From Vibrio sp. PID17_43 (GTDB lineage Bacteria > Pseudomonadota > Gammaproteobacteria > Enterobacterales > Vibrionaceae), in assembly GCF_002608565.1 (NCBI RefSeq), contig NZ_LIXM01000001.1:186001-250000 (forward strand): a stretch of 64,000 bases of DNA. Direction: 5' to 3'. How positions within the stretch are numbered: the first letter of the stretch is position 1; each line of letters opens with the position of its first letter. This document shows positions 1 to 7,969 of the stretch, piece by piece. The notes beneath the pieces were generated by a model, which did no database searches, was not told the DNA's origin, and was given only the letters and a program-made list of their open reading frames with translations. The position numbers and the translations under genes are program-made.

Positions 1-343
1 TACAAGCTTTTAACAGCTCTCGGTATTCGTACCAGCGTCGGTCTCTTTCATTCAACGTAATGTAGCCGCCCTCTTTGTCAGCGCGCCACTCTCTCAAGTC
101 ATGCTCAACAAACAATGACAAACCGCGATGACGATTGAGAATTTCTGCAGTTTGAAGAGTACGCGTATAAGGTGAGCTTATGATGATTTCAGCTTCATCG
201 AAGATTGGATGATTGAGTTTCTCTTGCAGCACCGGCAAATGATCTCGAGAGAGCGGCGCATAGTCCTTCTCCAGTTGGGTCATTTGCCTCTCATCCGCTA
301 ACGAAAAATCTGGCACACCATGTCTTACAAATACAATGTCCAT
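1..343 (-). CDS. Histidine phosphatase family protein (phosphoglycerate mutase-like), partial
   Basis: Read on the minus strand, the protein begins MDIVFVRHGVPDF, which carries the RHG phosphohistidine motif of the histidine phosphatase superfamily right after the first beta strand. A second family signature, SSPYTRTLQTAE, follows around residue 58. Only the first 114 codons are present; the 3' end lies outside the window. The family includes phosphoglycerate mutases, SixA-type phosphohistidine phosphatases and small-metabolite phosphatases, and the visible part does not decide the substrate. It lies 27 bases downstream of a small unknown gene on the same strand, so the two are probably co-transcribed. 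Confidence 0.8.
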   Translation of the reverse strand, partial: MDIVFVRHGVPDFSLADERQMTQLEKDYAPLSRDHLPVLQEKLNHPIFDEAEIIISSPYTRTLQTAEILNRHRGLSLFVEHDLREWRADKEGGYITLNERDRRWYEYRELLKAC

Positions 344-370
344 ATTGTGGTGCCCGTCCTTGTTAAATTG

Positions 371-565
371 CTATTGATAAATTGGGGTAAGTTTTAGATA
401 AGAGTGCACTTCACCGTTTTTGTATTCGATCGCAGAATGGATAGAGGGCTCCCGATTACCAACGACTGAAAGCCCATACGCATTTTCGCCCTTGTATATC
501 GTGATATTGAGTTCACCGCCATCAAGCTCGCGTAAGCAAAGTTGAATCCAATGAGTTGATTGCAT
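371..565 (-). CDS. Small hypothetical protein, 64 aa
   Basis: A complete 64-residue reading frame starts at an ATG preceded by a TAAGG-type ribosome site and lies directly upstream of the histidine phosphatase gene. The protein is soluble, with no signal peptide or membrane segment, and has alternating hydrophobic residues that suggest a small beta-rich fold. I do not recognise the family. The close spacing to the phosphatase and the ribosome site support it as a real gene. No function can be given. Confidence 0.5.
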   Translation of the reverse strand: MQSTHWIQLCLRELDGGELNITIYKGENAYGLSVVGNREPSIHSAIEYKNGEVHSYLKLTPIYQ

Positions 566-666
566 GGTATTACCTTATTATTTTTACCATATTATCTACA
601 CCCAACAGCAGGCGATTGAAAACTGAAAGCCGATTTTCGTTAGTTTGACCGTACATATTCACGTGA

Positions 667-928
667 CTACCAACTATTCTCCAAAATCCACTTTTGTCTT
701 TTTATAAAATCCATTGAAGCGAAAAACTCATTTGCCATATTAGGGGATGCAATGACGTAGTATATGAATCCGCGCACATAGATATTATAGTAAAAGTCCA
801 CGAACTCCCTTATCGTCAGTCGCGATCTCGAATCTATAGGCCTGCGTATTATCTTTCATTTTTTGTACCCAAAAATTGAGAGGCCAGACCGTAGAATTCA
901 ACATTTCAACTTTACTTGATTTAACCAC
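667..928 (-). pseudogene. Frameshifted remnant of a small hypothetical gene
   Basis: A GTG start at 928 has a good ribosome site (AAAGGA, 8 bases upstream) and opens a frame that ends at a TAA at 785-787 after 47 codons. The neighbouring frame continues without stops to 667 and reads as plausible protein (FVDFYYNIYVRGFIYYV, then a Trp/Lys-rich end KRQKWILENSW). A single-base slip around 790-825 would join the two into about 87 residues. I see this as a decayed gene, family unknown. A sequencing error, or two unrelated short frames, remain possible. Confidence 0.4.
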
Positions 929-1173
929 GATCCGTATCCTTTACACTGTAAACTAAAACGTAAGTACAAGTATTACGCTACCATCTCTTTATTCAAAGTA
1001 CTTGCCCTCCTGTCGCATAAGAACCGAATTCACGACACTCGTACTGCTTTAAGTACAGATTTTCGACTAAACCTCAGAATTTAACTTGATTCATATAAAA
1101 AGTTGGCACAACGTAGACATTAAGCAGGAATGCCACCCTATATAATGGGCGCTTGCAGAATAGAGGTTCTTGA

Positions 1174-1554
1174 ATGAAATTAAAAACAGTGTCAGCTTTC
1201 GCAATCTTGGTTTTGCTCGTCGGATGCCAACAAAACACTCAGGATGAAACTACACAGCCAACAACCTCGGCAGATGTATGTGATAGACAAGGAAATATGC
1301 CAGGTGGGTGGAACGAGTTCGATGCTACCCCAGACGCTCAAAAGGCTATGGCCTTTGTCCTAAAAAAAATAAAAACTCTCGCTTCGTTTAAACAGATCTT
1401 GTCCGTTCATGCACAAATTGTCAGTGGTGTGAACTACGCGATAGAGTTTGAATTGAATGACGGCTCAGTTTGGAACACGGTTATCTACCGAAACCTAGAT
1501 GGTGAATATGCAATTACGCAATCACCGAATGAAGGTCGCTTCTGCGAACAGTAA
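1174..1554 (+). CDS. Small lipoprotein, 126 aa
   Basis: The N-terminus MKLKTVSAFAILVLLVGCQQ is a lipoprotein signal with lipobox LVGC, so the mature protein should begin at Cys18 and be lipid-anchored. The residues after the Cys are QQ, which in gammaproteobacteria allows sorting to the outer membrane. The mature part is about 108 residues with two more cysteines (CDRQG near the start and FCEQ at the very end), which could pair. A ribosome site (AGAGG) precedes the ATG and a terminator follows. The C-terminal half has a pattern common in small cystatin-like lipoproteins, but I do not recognise a named family. Confidence 0.8.
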   Translation: MKLKTVSAFAILVLLVGCQQNTQDETTQPTTSADVCDRQGNMPGGWNEFDATPDAQKAMAFVLKKIKTLASFKQILSVHAQIVSGVNYAIEFELNDGSVWNTVIYRNLDGEYAITQSPNEGRFCEQ

Positions 1555-1575
1555 GAGCTTCCGAAACTGAGCACC

Positions 1576-1620
1576 CAAAATCCCCGCCATTTTATACGAT
1601 AATTTAGCGGGATTTTTGGT
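1576..1620. terminator. Bidirectional terminator between the lipoprotein gene and sbcC
   Basis: An inverted repeat pairs AAAATCCCCGC with GCGGGATTTTT around an AT-rich loop. A- and T-tracts flank the GC stem on opposite sides, so it can work for both the lipoprotein gene (+) and sbcC (-), whose stop codon lies at 1635-1637. Confidence 0.7.
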
Positions 1621-1634
1621 ATCTGCGACACCGA

Positions 1635-4600
1635 TTAAGAATCAAACTCCATCTGAGACTTTACAGAAACCTTGGATCCTAGTCGTGATGGTTCAACGTC
1701 AATGCGCTGCGCCATTTGCTCTTTCAGTTCAGATACGTGAGAAATCACACCAATCATACGACCCGTTTGTTGCAAGTCAACCAACGTTTGAATCGCAAGA
1801 TCCAAAGACTCCGGATCTAAGCTGCCAAAACCTTCATCAATAAATAGCGTATCTAAACGAATACCGCCACTGTATGACTGAACAACGTCAGACAGACCGA
1901 GTGCTAACGCTAACGCTGCCATGAAAGATTCGCCACCTGATAACGTCGCGACATCACGTGTTTTACCTGTGTAGCTATCTTCAACCACCAAATCCAATCC
2001 TCGTCCAGCGGCACCTTTAAAACCTTCCGTTTTACGAGCCAAGATATAACGGCCTTTACTCATCAGGTTTAAACGCTGTGACGCTTGTATCAACACATCG
2101 TCTAATAACACACCAAGGACAAATCGGTGCAGACTGATACGACTGCCCGTTTTACCGCTAGCAACGTCATACAGGGTACCAAACACTTTGTATTCGTCTT
2201 CTAACTTAGTGTTCTTGTCATGTAACATCACGATGTCATTGCGGACTTTCTCTAGACGTTCAAACAAAGAGCGCGTGCTATCAAGCTGATTGCGCGCTTC
2301 AACGTAACCTTGCTGAACACTGTTTAACTTAACGTTAAGCCCTTCTAAATCAGGCAACGCCAACTCTTTCAACTCTGAACTCAAGTCTGCCAAAGTTTGT
2401 TCTAGCTTGATTTGAGTCTGTTTGAACGCATCAATTTCTTGCTGCCAAACCTGCATCTCGGCTTCATCAACTTTACTTACTAGGAATTGCGCTTCATCCT
2501 CGAATGCGCTCGCCTGCAACGCTTGCTCCCAATCAGCTTTGGCTGTGTTCAAACGCTCTAGTGCCTCATTCAACCACTGTTGATGGGTTGTCAGTTGGCT
2601 TTCAATATTGGTCTTTGTCAGCACCGCTTGTTGCAAATGATTTTGTGCAGTCTCTAAGGCTGAATTTAACGCCGCAATCTGTTTTTGAATCGCAGCAATA
2701 TCTTGTTCAAGCACTTCAAGTGACGAGTACTTGGCATCTAACGAAGCAGACAGTTTAACCAATTGCTCTTGATTCACTTTTATCGTCGATTCATTCGCTG
2801 CCATCTGGTTTTGCAGATCATTGATCTTACTTTCACCAGTGATGCAACGCTGGTTTAACTCATTGACGCTTTGTTCCAAATGAACCAAGTTAATCGAAGA
2901 CAGTTGCTGTAAACGTTCGTTGAACTGCTGCATGGACGCTTGTAACATGCCTAAATCCAATGCTGCGTTTTGACCGAGTTCATCAGATAGTTGCTCAATT
3001 TGCTGCTTGTATTGTCCGATTGCGATATTGTGCTGCTCCAACTGATTGTTCAATTGGTTCAGAGCAACTTGCCCTTCTCGCTCTGTGTTCCGAGCGTTTT
3101 GAACTTGCTCTTTTGTTACCTCTTCGCCAACAAATTGAGCGGGGTGAGGATGTTCTACACTACCGCACACCGGACACATTTCACCGGCTTGTAAGCGCTG
3201 AGCCAAAACCGCAGCTTGAGCATTGTGCCAGCTTAGCTCAAGGGTATCTGCTGAGCGTTGAAGTTCTATGTATCTTGCTTTTGCTTGGTCAACCGAAGCT
3301 TGTTTGCTCGGCGTCAGCGCATCCAGTTTCGCCAGGTCTTGGTTTAAGCCATTAAGCTTCTGTAGGTCTTGCATCAAACGTTGTTGCTGTTTTATCTCCG
3401 CCTCTACGCTGCCAATACTTGCAACATCGACTCGAGCTTGATCCAGTGACTTCTGACCTTGTTGCGCCTCTAGCGTTAACTGCTCTTTCAAAGCGATATA
3501 TTTCTTCAGCGTTGCTTCAAACTCAGACTTTTGCGTCAAACCCGCATTTATGGCTTTTTCTAGCTCTGATTTTTCAACCAACTTCCCTTTCATGCTTTCA
3601 AGTTGGTATTGATGCTCAGTCAGTTTTGGCAATTGCGCCGCTTGTTCTTTCGCGGTTTGCAATGCGCCTTCTTTGGCTTTTACCGCTTCATCTGCGACAG
3701 TGAGATCTTGAGAAAGCTTAGCCACCTTTTGCTCAAGCTCATGCGTTTGTTTTGAGGCGTTTTGTAACGTGACATAAGGCAACTCAATCTTGCTTGCCTT
3801 CTTCGCATTGTCTAACTGCAATTGACGAAAGGAAATAGCATCACTCTGCTGCAAATGTTGCTTCAATGCAATTTCGGCTTGCTCGCGCTTTTTAAACTCA
3901 TTGCTCAATGCTTCTGCTTTTTGCAGGTCAGTTTTTACCGTGTTTAATTGCGCCAGAGATTCTTGCTCTTGCTTTTGCACGGTTTCAAATTGAACAGATA
4001 ACGCTTCACGCTGCTCTGTTAACTCCGCTTCAGAAGAAACACCAGCTACCTGCAGTGCGCCTCGAATTTGGTTATCAAACTCGTCTTTGGCTTTACTAAT
4101 GGCACTCGCTTTGTCTTTCAGCGCATATTCAATCTTCTTGTAAATGTCCGTTTGGAATAGCTGTCCAAAGATCTCTTCACGTTCTTTGGACGTCGCAAGT
4201 AACAACTCTCGAAACTTACCTTGTGGCAGCACCATCACTTGGCGGAACTGAGTTTCGTTTAAGCCAATAATATTGGTCACTTCCGTCTTTACTTGCGTTG
4301 TTTTGCTAGTGATGAGCTTTTCTTCGTCCGTAATCTCATACAAAGCTGCGGTATGCTTACGTACTGTCATGCCCTCACCGCGTGCCTTTGGTGCTTCTTG
4401 TTCTGGTGAGCGAATCACTCGATAAGATTTACCGTGCAAAGAGAATTCTAGTGTCACTTCGGTCAGTAACGTAGGCGCAGCCATATCACAACGCATTTGA
4501 ATGCCTTGCCGCTCATTACCCGTCGTTTCACCATAAAGAGCAAAACAAATGGCATCGAGAATCGAGGTTTTACCGGAACCAGTAGGACCATTGATCAGAA

Positions 4601-4691
4601 ACAGAGGGTTAGTACCAAGCTTGTCGAACTCGATGGTCTCTGCTTGAGCAAACGGACCAAAAGCCTGCATTGTCAGTTTAATCGGTTTCAT
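1635..4691 (-). CDS. sbcC: Exonuclease subunit SbcC (Rad50-like SMC ATPase)
   Basis: SbcC is the ATPase and tethering subunit of the SbcCD (Mre11-Rad50-like) nuclease, which cleaves hairpins, palindromes and blocked DNA ends. The 1018-residue length fits the family. The Walker A motif GPTGSGKTS lies near residue 35. Two long Gln/Glu/Leu-rich coiled coils flank a zinc hook, CPVCG at about residue 505, near the middle. The ABC signature LSGGESF and the Walker B region with DEGFGSLD follow near residues 920-960. The gene begins 9 bases after the sbcD stop and is surely co-transcribed with it. Confidence 0.97.
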   Translation of the reverse strand: MKPIKLTMQAFGPFAQAETIEFDKLGTNPLFLINGPTGSGKTSILDAICFALYGETTGNERQGIQMRCDMAAPTLLTEVTLEFSLHGKSYRVIRSPEQEAPKARGEGMTVRKHTAALYEITDEEKLITSKTTQVKTEVTNIIGLNETQFRQVMVLPQGKFRELLLATSKEREEIFGQLFQTDIYKKIEYALKDKASAISKAKDEFDNQIRGALQVAGVSSEAELTEQREALSVQFETVQKQEQESLAQLNTVKTDLQKAEALSNEFKKREQAEIALKQHLQQSDAISFRQLQLDNAKKASKIELPYVTLQNASKQTHELEQKVAKLSQDLTVADEAVKAKEGALQTAKEQAAQLPKLTEHQYQLESMKGKLVEKSELEKAINAGLTQKSEFEATLKKYIALKEQLTLEAQQGQKSLDQARVDVASIGSVEAEIKQQQRLMQDLQKLNGLNQDLAKLDALTPSKQASVDQAKARYIELQRSADTLELSWHNAQAAVLAQRLQAGEMCPVCGSVEHPHPAQFVGEEVTKEQVQNARNTEREGQVALNQLNNQLEQHNIAIGQYKQQIEQLSDELGQNAALDLGMLQASMQQFNERLQQLSSINLVHLEQSVNELNQRCITGESKINDLQNQMAANESTIKVNQEQLVKLSASLDAKYSSLEVLEQDIAAIQKQIAALNSALETAQNHLQQAVLTKTNIESQLTTHQQWLNEALERLNTAKADWEQALQASAFEDEAQFLVSKVDEAEMQVWQQEIDAFKQTQIKLEQTLADLSSELKELALPDLEGLNVKLNSVQQGYVEARNQLDSTRSLFERLEKVRNDIVMLHDKNTKLEDEYKVFGTLYDVASGKTGSRISLHRFVLGVLLDDVLIQASQRLNLMSKGRYILARKTEGFKGAAGRGLDLVVEDSYTGKTRDVATLSGGESFMAALALALGLSDVVQSYSGGIRLDTLFIDEGFGSLDPESLDLAIQTLVDLQQTGRMIGVISHVSELKEQMAQRIDVEPSRLGSKVSVKSQMEFDS

Positions 4692-4700
4692 GTTTGGTCC

Positions 4701-5840
4701 TTACTGAGCTTGCTGAGAAAGTTGTTTGATGATGTCGCTGATCGCTTGATCTTGTTCTTGCGATAATTGGCTGTCTTGCGCTTCCGTAAAAAAGTCTCGG
4801 AACATATCTATCTCACTTCTCGCCAATTTCGCTTGCGCCATCTCTTGTTCAACACCAATCAACATCCCAGGCTTTTCTAGGTGCAAAACATTTGGGTAAA
4901 CAGCACGTAGCTTTTCCATGGGATTTAAAATCGCATGCTTATCCATTAAGCGCACCAGCAAGTAGTCTTCGTTTTTCGGATCCGTTTTACCTTGCTCTAT
5001 CACTTGTTCAAGTTCACCTTCAATGATTCGCATTTCATGAGGCGCAGTGAGTTCGACATGTTCTGCCGAGACAAAACCGTTTTGGTCGATTTCCACCAGC
5101 GTGAAACCTTTCTTTTGGTTCTGCTCACCAAAGCTGTATTTCATCAATGAACCAGAATAACGAATGTACTCTTCGCCTTTTTTCTGTGGCTGATGCAAGT
5201 GCCCCAACGCCACATAATCGAAGTTAAGGAAGTGCTCGTGACTGACGCGGTCGGAACCACCAATCGACAGTGGACGCTCAGAGTCTGACTCCATTGCGCC
5301 ATCCACAAAACAGTGGCTCACTAACACGTTGTGTTGCTCTGGGTTGAATTGTTCTGTGATTTTCTCGGCGAGAAGTTTATGTGCTTGGTCGTGCGTCGAA
5401 ATTGGTTCTTGGTAAGCAAAACGAACTTGCTCAGGATCGTTATAAGGCATGCCGTAAAAAGCCACCTTTCCAGCCGATTTCGTTTCGATAACGACTGGCG
5501 TCAGCATATCTTCAAAGTTACTAATGATATGCAACCCCGCTGTTTTCATTTGCTCTGAACCAAAGCCCAATCGCTCAGCACCATCATGGTTACCGGAGAT
5601 CAAAATCATGGGCGTGTTTAACTCACCGCAGATTCGCTTCACCACGCGGTTTAGTAGCTCAATGGCAATAGTCGGTGGAACTGAGCGATCGTAGATATCG
5701 CCGGCAACCACCACCGCATCTACAGGATTGCTTTCGATATATTGGATTAACTGTTCAAGAGCCGCTTGCTGATCGTCAAGCAAAGAGACGTTATGAAACT
5801 GTCGGCCAAGGTGCCAATCTGAGGTATGGATAAACTTCAT
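4701..5840 (-). CDS. sbcD: Exonuclease subunit SbcD (Mre11-like nuclease)
   Basis: SbcD is the metal-dependent nuclease partner of SbcC. The calcineurin-like phosphoesterase motifs appear in order: SDWHLGR (D and H metal ligands) at residues 7-13, GDIYDR near 47, GNHDG near 83, SHCFVDG near 175 and GHLHQP near 213. The 379-residue length is normal. The C-terminal part after residue 280 is the capping and SbcC-binding region, ending in a Gln-rich tail. It is the first gene of the sbcDC pair. The upstream 100 bases hold its promoter region. Confidence 0.97.
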   Translation of the reverse strand: MKFIHTSDWHLGRQFHNVSLLDDQQAALEQLIQYIESNPVDAVVVAGDIYDRSVPPTIAIELLNRVVKRICGELNTPMILISGNHDGAERLGFGSEQMKTAGLHIISNFEDMLTPVVIETKSAGKVAFYGMPYNDPEQVRFAYQEPISTHDQAHKLLAEKITEQFNPEQHNVLVSHCFVDGAMESDSERPLSIGGSDRVSHEHFLNFDYVALGHLHQPQKKGEEYIRYSGSLMKYSFGEQNQKKGFTLVEIDQNGFVSAEHVELTAPHEMRIIEGELEQVIEQGKTDPKNEDYLLVRLMDKHAILNPMEKLRAVYPNVLHLEKPGMLIGVEQEMAQAKLARSEIDMFRDFFTEAQDSQLSQEQDQAISDIIKQLSQQAQ

Positions 5841-5955
5841 TCGAATTCACTTTCTGCCATCTACATGGCGCTGTCTTATTATTCCCCTAGGATATCGTGA
5901 GTTCGTAAGCTTTTCATGTGGTTTATGTTACTAATCGCACAAGTAAGGACGAGCA

Positions 5956-6042
5956 ATGAAAAAGGTCAATGAACTGTTTAAGCGAGCAGAACAGGTGTCT
6001 AAACAAATTTTGCGACGGTTAACAAAGACGGTTAACAAATAA
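5956..6042 (+). CDS. Possible 28-aa basic small protein
   Basis: An ATG with ribosome site AAGGA six bases upstream opens a 28-codon frame, MKKVNELFKRAEQ and onward, ending in LTKTVNK. It is rich in Lys and Arg and would form an amphipathic helix. The stop codon abuts a GC-rich hairpin, which is what a short transcription unit would look like. It lies divergently from sbcD. No homologue comes to mind, and the length makes chance possible. Confidence 0.4.
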   Translation: MKKVNELFKRAEQVSKQILRRLTKTVNK

Positions 6043-6058
6043 GGGGCATCTCGCCCCT
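6042..6058 (+). terminator. GC hairpin after the small ORF
   Basis: A perfect six-base stem, AGGGGC with GCCCCT around a five-base loop, follows the small ORF stop directly. No strong T-tract comes after it, so it may act as a weak terminator or as a 3' stabilising hairpin. Confidence 0.45.
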
Positions 6059-6256
6059 ATACTCAATATATGCAACGACAGACTTGCAATTATGCAATTT
6101 GATTACTATTTTTAATCTAAATTGTCCGACCCTGCGTAGTTTGGATACTATTTCAGTTAAGGCTAATATCACAAACAATCCAAAACTTAGCCTTATTAAT
6201 CAATAAAATAAATTAGCAACCAACACCTTTGCTTTCGCTTGTATAGGGATTTTACG

Positions 6257-6448
6257 ATGAAGCCCAGTAGATTTAAAAACTTGCTCAGCACTCTGCAAGA
6301 TTTAACGCCAACACAAAAGAGATACCTAATTAACCAAACGAAATTGGCGCTTGAGGATGAACCTAACAACATGAGTCCTAATGAGATACTGACCAGAGAA
6401 GAGTTAGATGCATTGCTACAACCTCCCCCTGAGATCCATACAAAATAA
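6257..6448 (+). CDS. Small hypothetical protein, 63 aa
   Basis: The best start is the ATG at 6257, preceded by AGGG eight bases upstream; a TTG 18 bases earlier is less likely. The protein, MKPSRFKNLLSTLQDLTPTQ at its N-terminus, is charged and helical with an LTPTQKRYL stretch. Similar N-terminal pieces occur in IS1595-type transposases ahead of their zinc ribbon, so this could be a transposase fragment or an independent small protein. No other part of an insertion sequence is visible around it. Confidence 0.4.
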   Translation: MKPSRFKNLLSTLQDLTPTQKRYLINQTKLALEDEPNNMSPNEILTREELDALLQPPPEIHTK

Positions 6449-6776
6449 GTTGTCCATTGCTACCTCATCTGACTAGGCAGAACATGATAGGCCGATCATT
6501 CAAATCGGCTATCTCCACTCCTCACTGACGACATCATCTTATACGTTGTATCAACACCGTCCTGCCTTCCGCAAATGTCTAGTCCCCCCTTACACTGACA
6601 CTGTCTATGAAGTGCCTTAAGTCATCTAATGCTTCACTGTGTGTTTCGGTAATGAACGATCTAACCTGTTAGAAGGAGGAGGCTAGGATCAGATAAGCAC
6701 CACTTCTTTCAGCCCCCCTGAACTGATAGTTAAGCGCGCACGCAAATCGATTTTATTTTAAGGAAGGGAATGTGGA
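6449..6776. other. Gene-free stretch upstream of the methyltransferase
   Basis: I see no supported gene here. A strong ribosome-site-like run (AAGGAGGAGG at 6673-6682) has no start codon at usable distance, so it may be left over from a lost gene. The promoter for the gene at 6777 should lie in the last 150 bases, but no clear -35/-10 pair stands out. Confidence 0.4.
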
Positions 6777-7496
6777 ATGTCATCAAAGACGGTTAATGAA
6801 CAAGCAACCCAAACCGTTTCCCTGCGCCAGTGGCTCAGGTTAATTACGGTGTATCTCTTGATCCCACTGATCCTATTTATCTGTGGTGGCGACATCGGCT
6901 GGTTGCAGGCATGGTTATTTTTAATGCTGTTCTTAGCTGAGGGAGTTGCTAGTCGTATGTGGGCAGAGCAACGACATCCCGGATTAACAGCTGAAAGACA
7001 GAATATTGAAAACATCCAAAATGCAAAAGCTTGGGACAAAGTACTTGCACCGCTGATGGCGGTGAGTATCACATTTCCTATGACCATTGTGGCAGGGCTA
7101 GACCACCGTTATAACTGGTCTTCTGAATTTCCACTATGGCTCATCGCGACTGGCTTCACTCTGATCTCGCTCGGTTATGCTTTCGCCGCATGGGCATTGG
7201 CAGAGAATCGCTTTTTCTCCAGCGTGGTACGTATCCAGACTGATCGAGGGCATACGGTGTGTGACAGCGGCCCATACCGCTTTGTGCGGCATCCGGGTTA
7301 TGCAGGGAATCTCGTTGCACTGTTCGGTATTGTTCTTGCCCTAAGTTCTGTATGGACTCTGATTCCAGCAATAGTGGCATCCATCATCACTGTGATCAGA
7401 ACCACACTTGAAGATCAAACTCTACAAGAAGAGTTGCCGGGGTATCGTGACTATGTACAACGTGTGCGCTATCGGTTAGTCCCATGGGTATACTAA
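6777..7496 (+). CDS. Isoprenylcysteine carboxyl methyltransferase (ICMT/PEMT-like) family membrane protein
   Basis: The 239-residue protein has about five hydrophobic membrane segments. Its C-terminal signature is typical of the ICMT/phospholipid N-methyltransferase fold: GPYRFVRHPGYAGN near residue 165, then EDQTLQEELPGYRDY, then RYRLVPWVY at the end. These residues form the S-adenosylmethionine and substrate site in the family. The bacterial substrate is usually unknown, since prenylated proteins are absent; lipid or small-molecule methylation is possible. The start at 6777 is favoured by the purine-rich AAGGAAGGGAATGTGGA just before it. An ATG seven bases earlier runs out of frame. It stands alone and converges on the NifW-family gene. 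Confidence 0.8.
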   Translation: MSSKTVNEQATQTVSLRQWLRLITVYLLIPLILFICGGDIGWLQAWLFLMLFLAEGVASRMWAEQRHPGLTAERQNIENIQNAKAWDKVLAPLMAVSITFPMTIVAGLDHRYNWSSEFPLWLIATGFTLISLGYAFAAWALAENRFFSSVVRIQTDRGHTVCDSGPYRFVRHPGYAGNLVALFGIVLALSSVWTLIPAIVASIITVIRTTLEDQTLQEELPGYRDYVQRVRYRLVPWVY

Positions 7497-7534
7497 GAAG
7501 CTTCACTACGTTAAACGGTGTTCTGCATCTTAGG

Positions 7535-7810
7535 TTAGCGTCTCTGACACGAGGTACAGCCCCGGCAGGCAGAGCGAGTAATTTTATCTAATTGATTTCG
7601 CTGCACTTTACAGTAGGCATTTTTCAACGCACGCCGCGCTGAAAACCAATCATCCGGCTTAGTCAAAATCAAATAGCCATTAAAGCGCTTAACAAGTTCA
7701 ACACGATGCGTGTTAATAAAGCGGCTATCAAAACTCATGTCGAAATAATCTAAAGCTTCCTCTATGCAAGAAAAACTCGCAATTTTGGCTTGGATATCAT
7801 TGGTGGTCAT
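7535..7810 (-). CDS. NifW-family (nitrogenase-stabilising protein-like) small protein
   Basis: The 91-residue protein matches the pattern of NifW: an N-terminal helix, EEALDYFDMSFD, then a conserved region with RVELVKRFNGYL, then DWFSARRALKNAYCKVQ. In diazotrophs NifW protects the MoFe protein of nitrogenase, but no nif genes are seen here, so its role must differ. The C-terminus ends in CRGCTSC, a cysteine cluster outside the core that could bind metal or be redox-active. The family is assigned from pattern memory, not a search. Confidence 0.7.
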   Translation of the reverse strand: MTTNDIQAKIASFSCIEEALDYFDMSFDSRFINTHRVELVKRFNGYLILTKPDDWFSARRALKNAYCKVQRNQLDKITRSACRGCTSCQRR

Positions 7811-7969
7811 ATAAAAACAACAGCGACAAATTTTCAGTCATTTTAATATCAATGCGCCCTACCTTCTTTGACATCGCACCTATCAAAGCGAGTTACTTGT
7901 ATACCAGTTACTGGGTGAGCAATTCGAACACAAATGTCATATCGATCTCGTAAAGGGTCTGCGCGCGCA

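Noticed and set aside
2504-3703. Several plus-strand frames inside sbcC
   Set aside because: They are antisense to the coiled-coil coding region, without ribosome sites or known products.
6673-6682. Very strong ribosome-binding-like run AAGGAGGAGG
   Set aside because: No ATG, GTG or TTG follows at usable distance with an open frame, so it cannot be tied to a gene.
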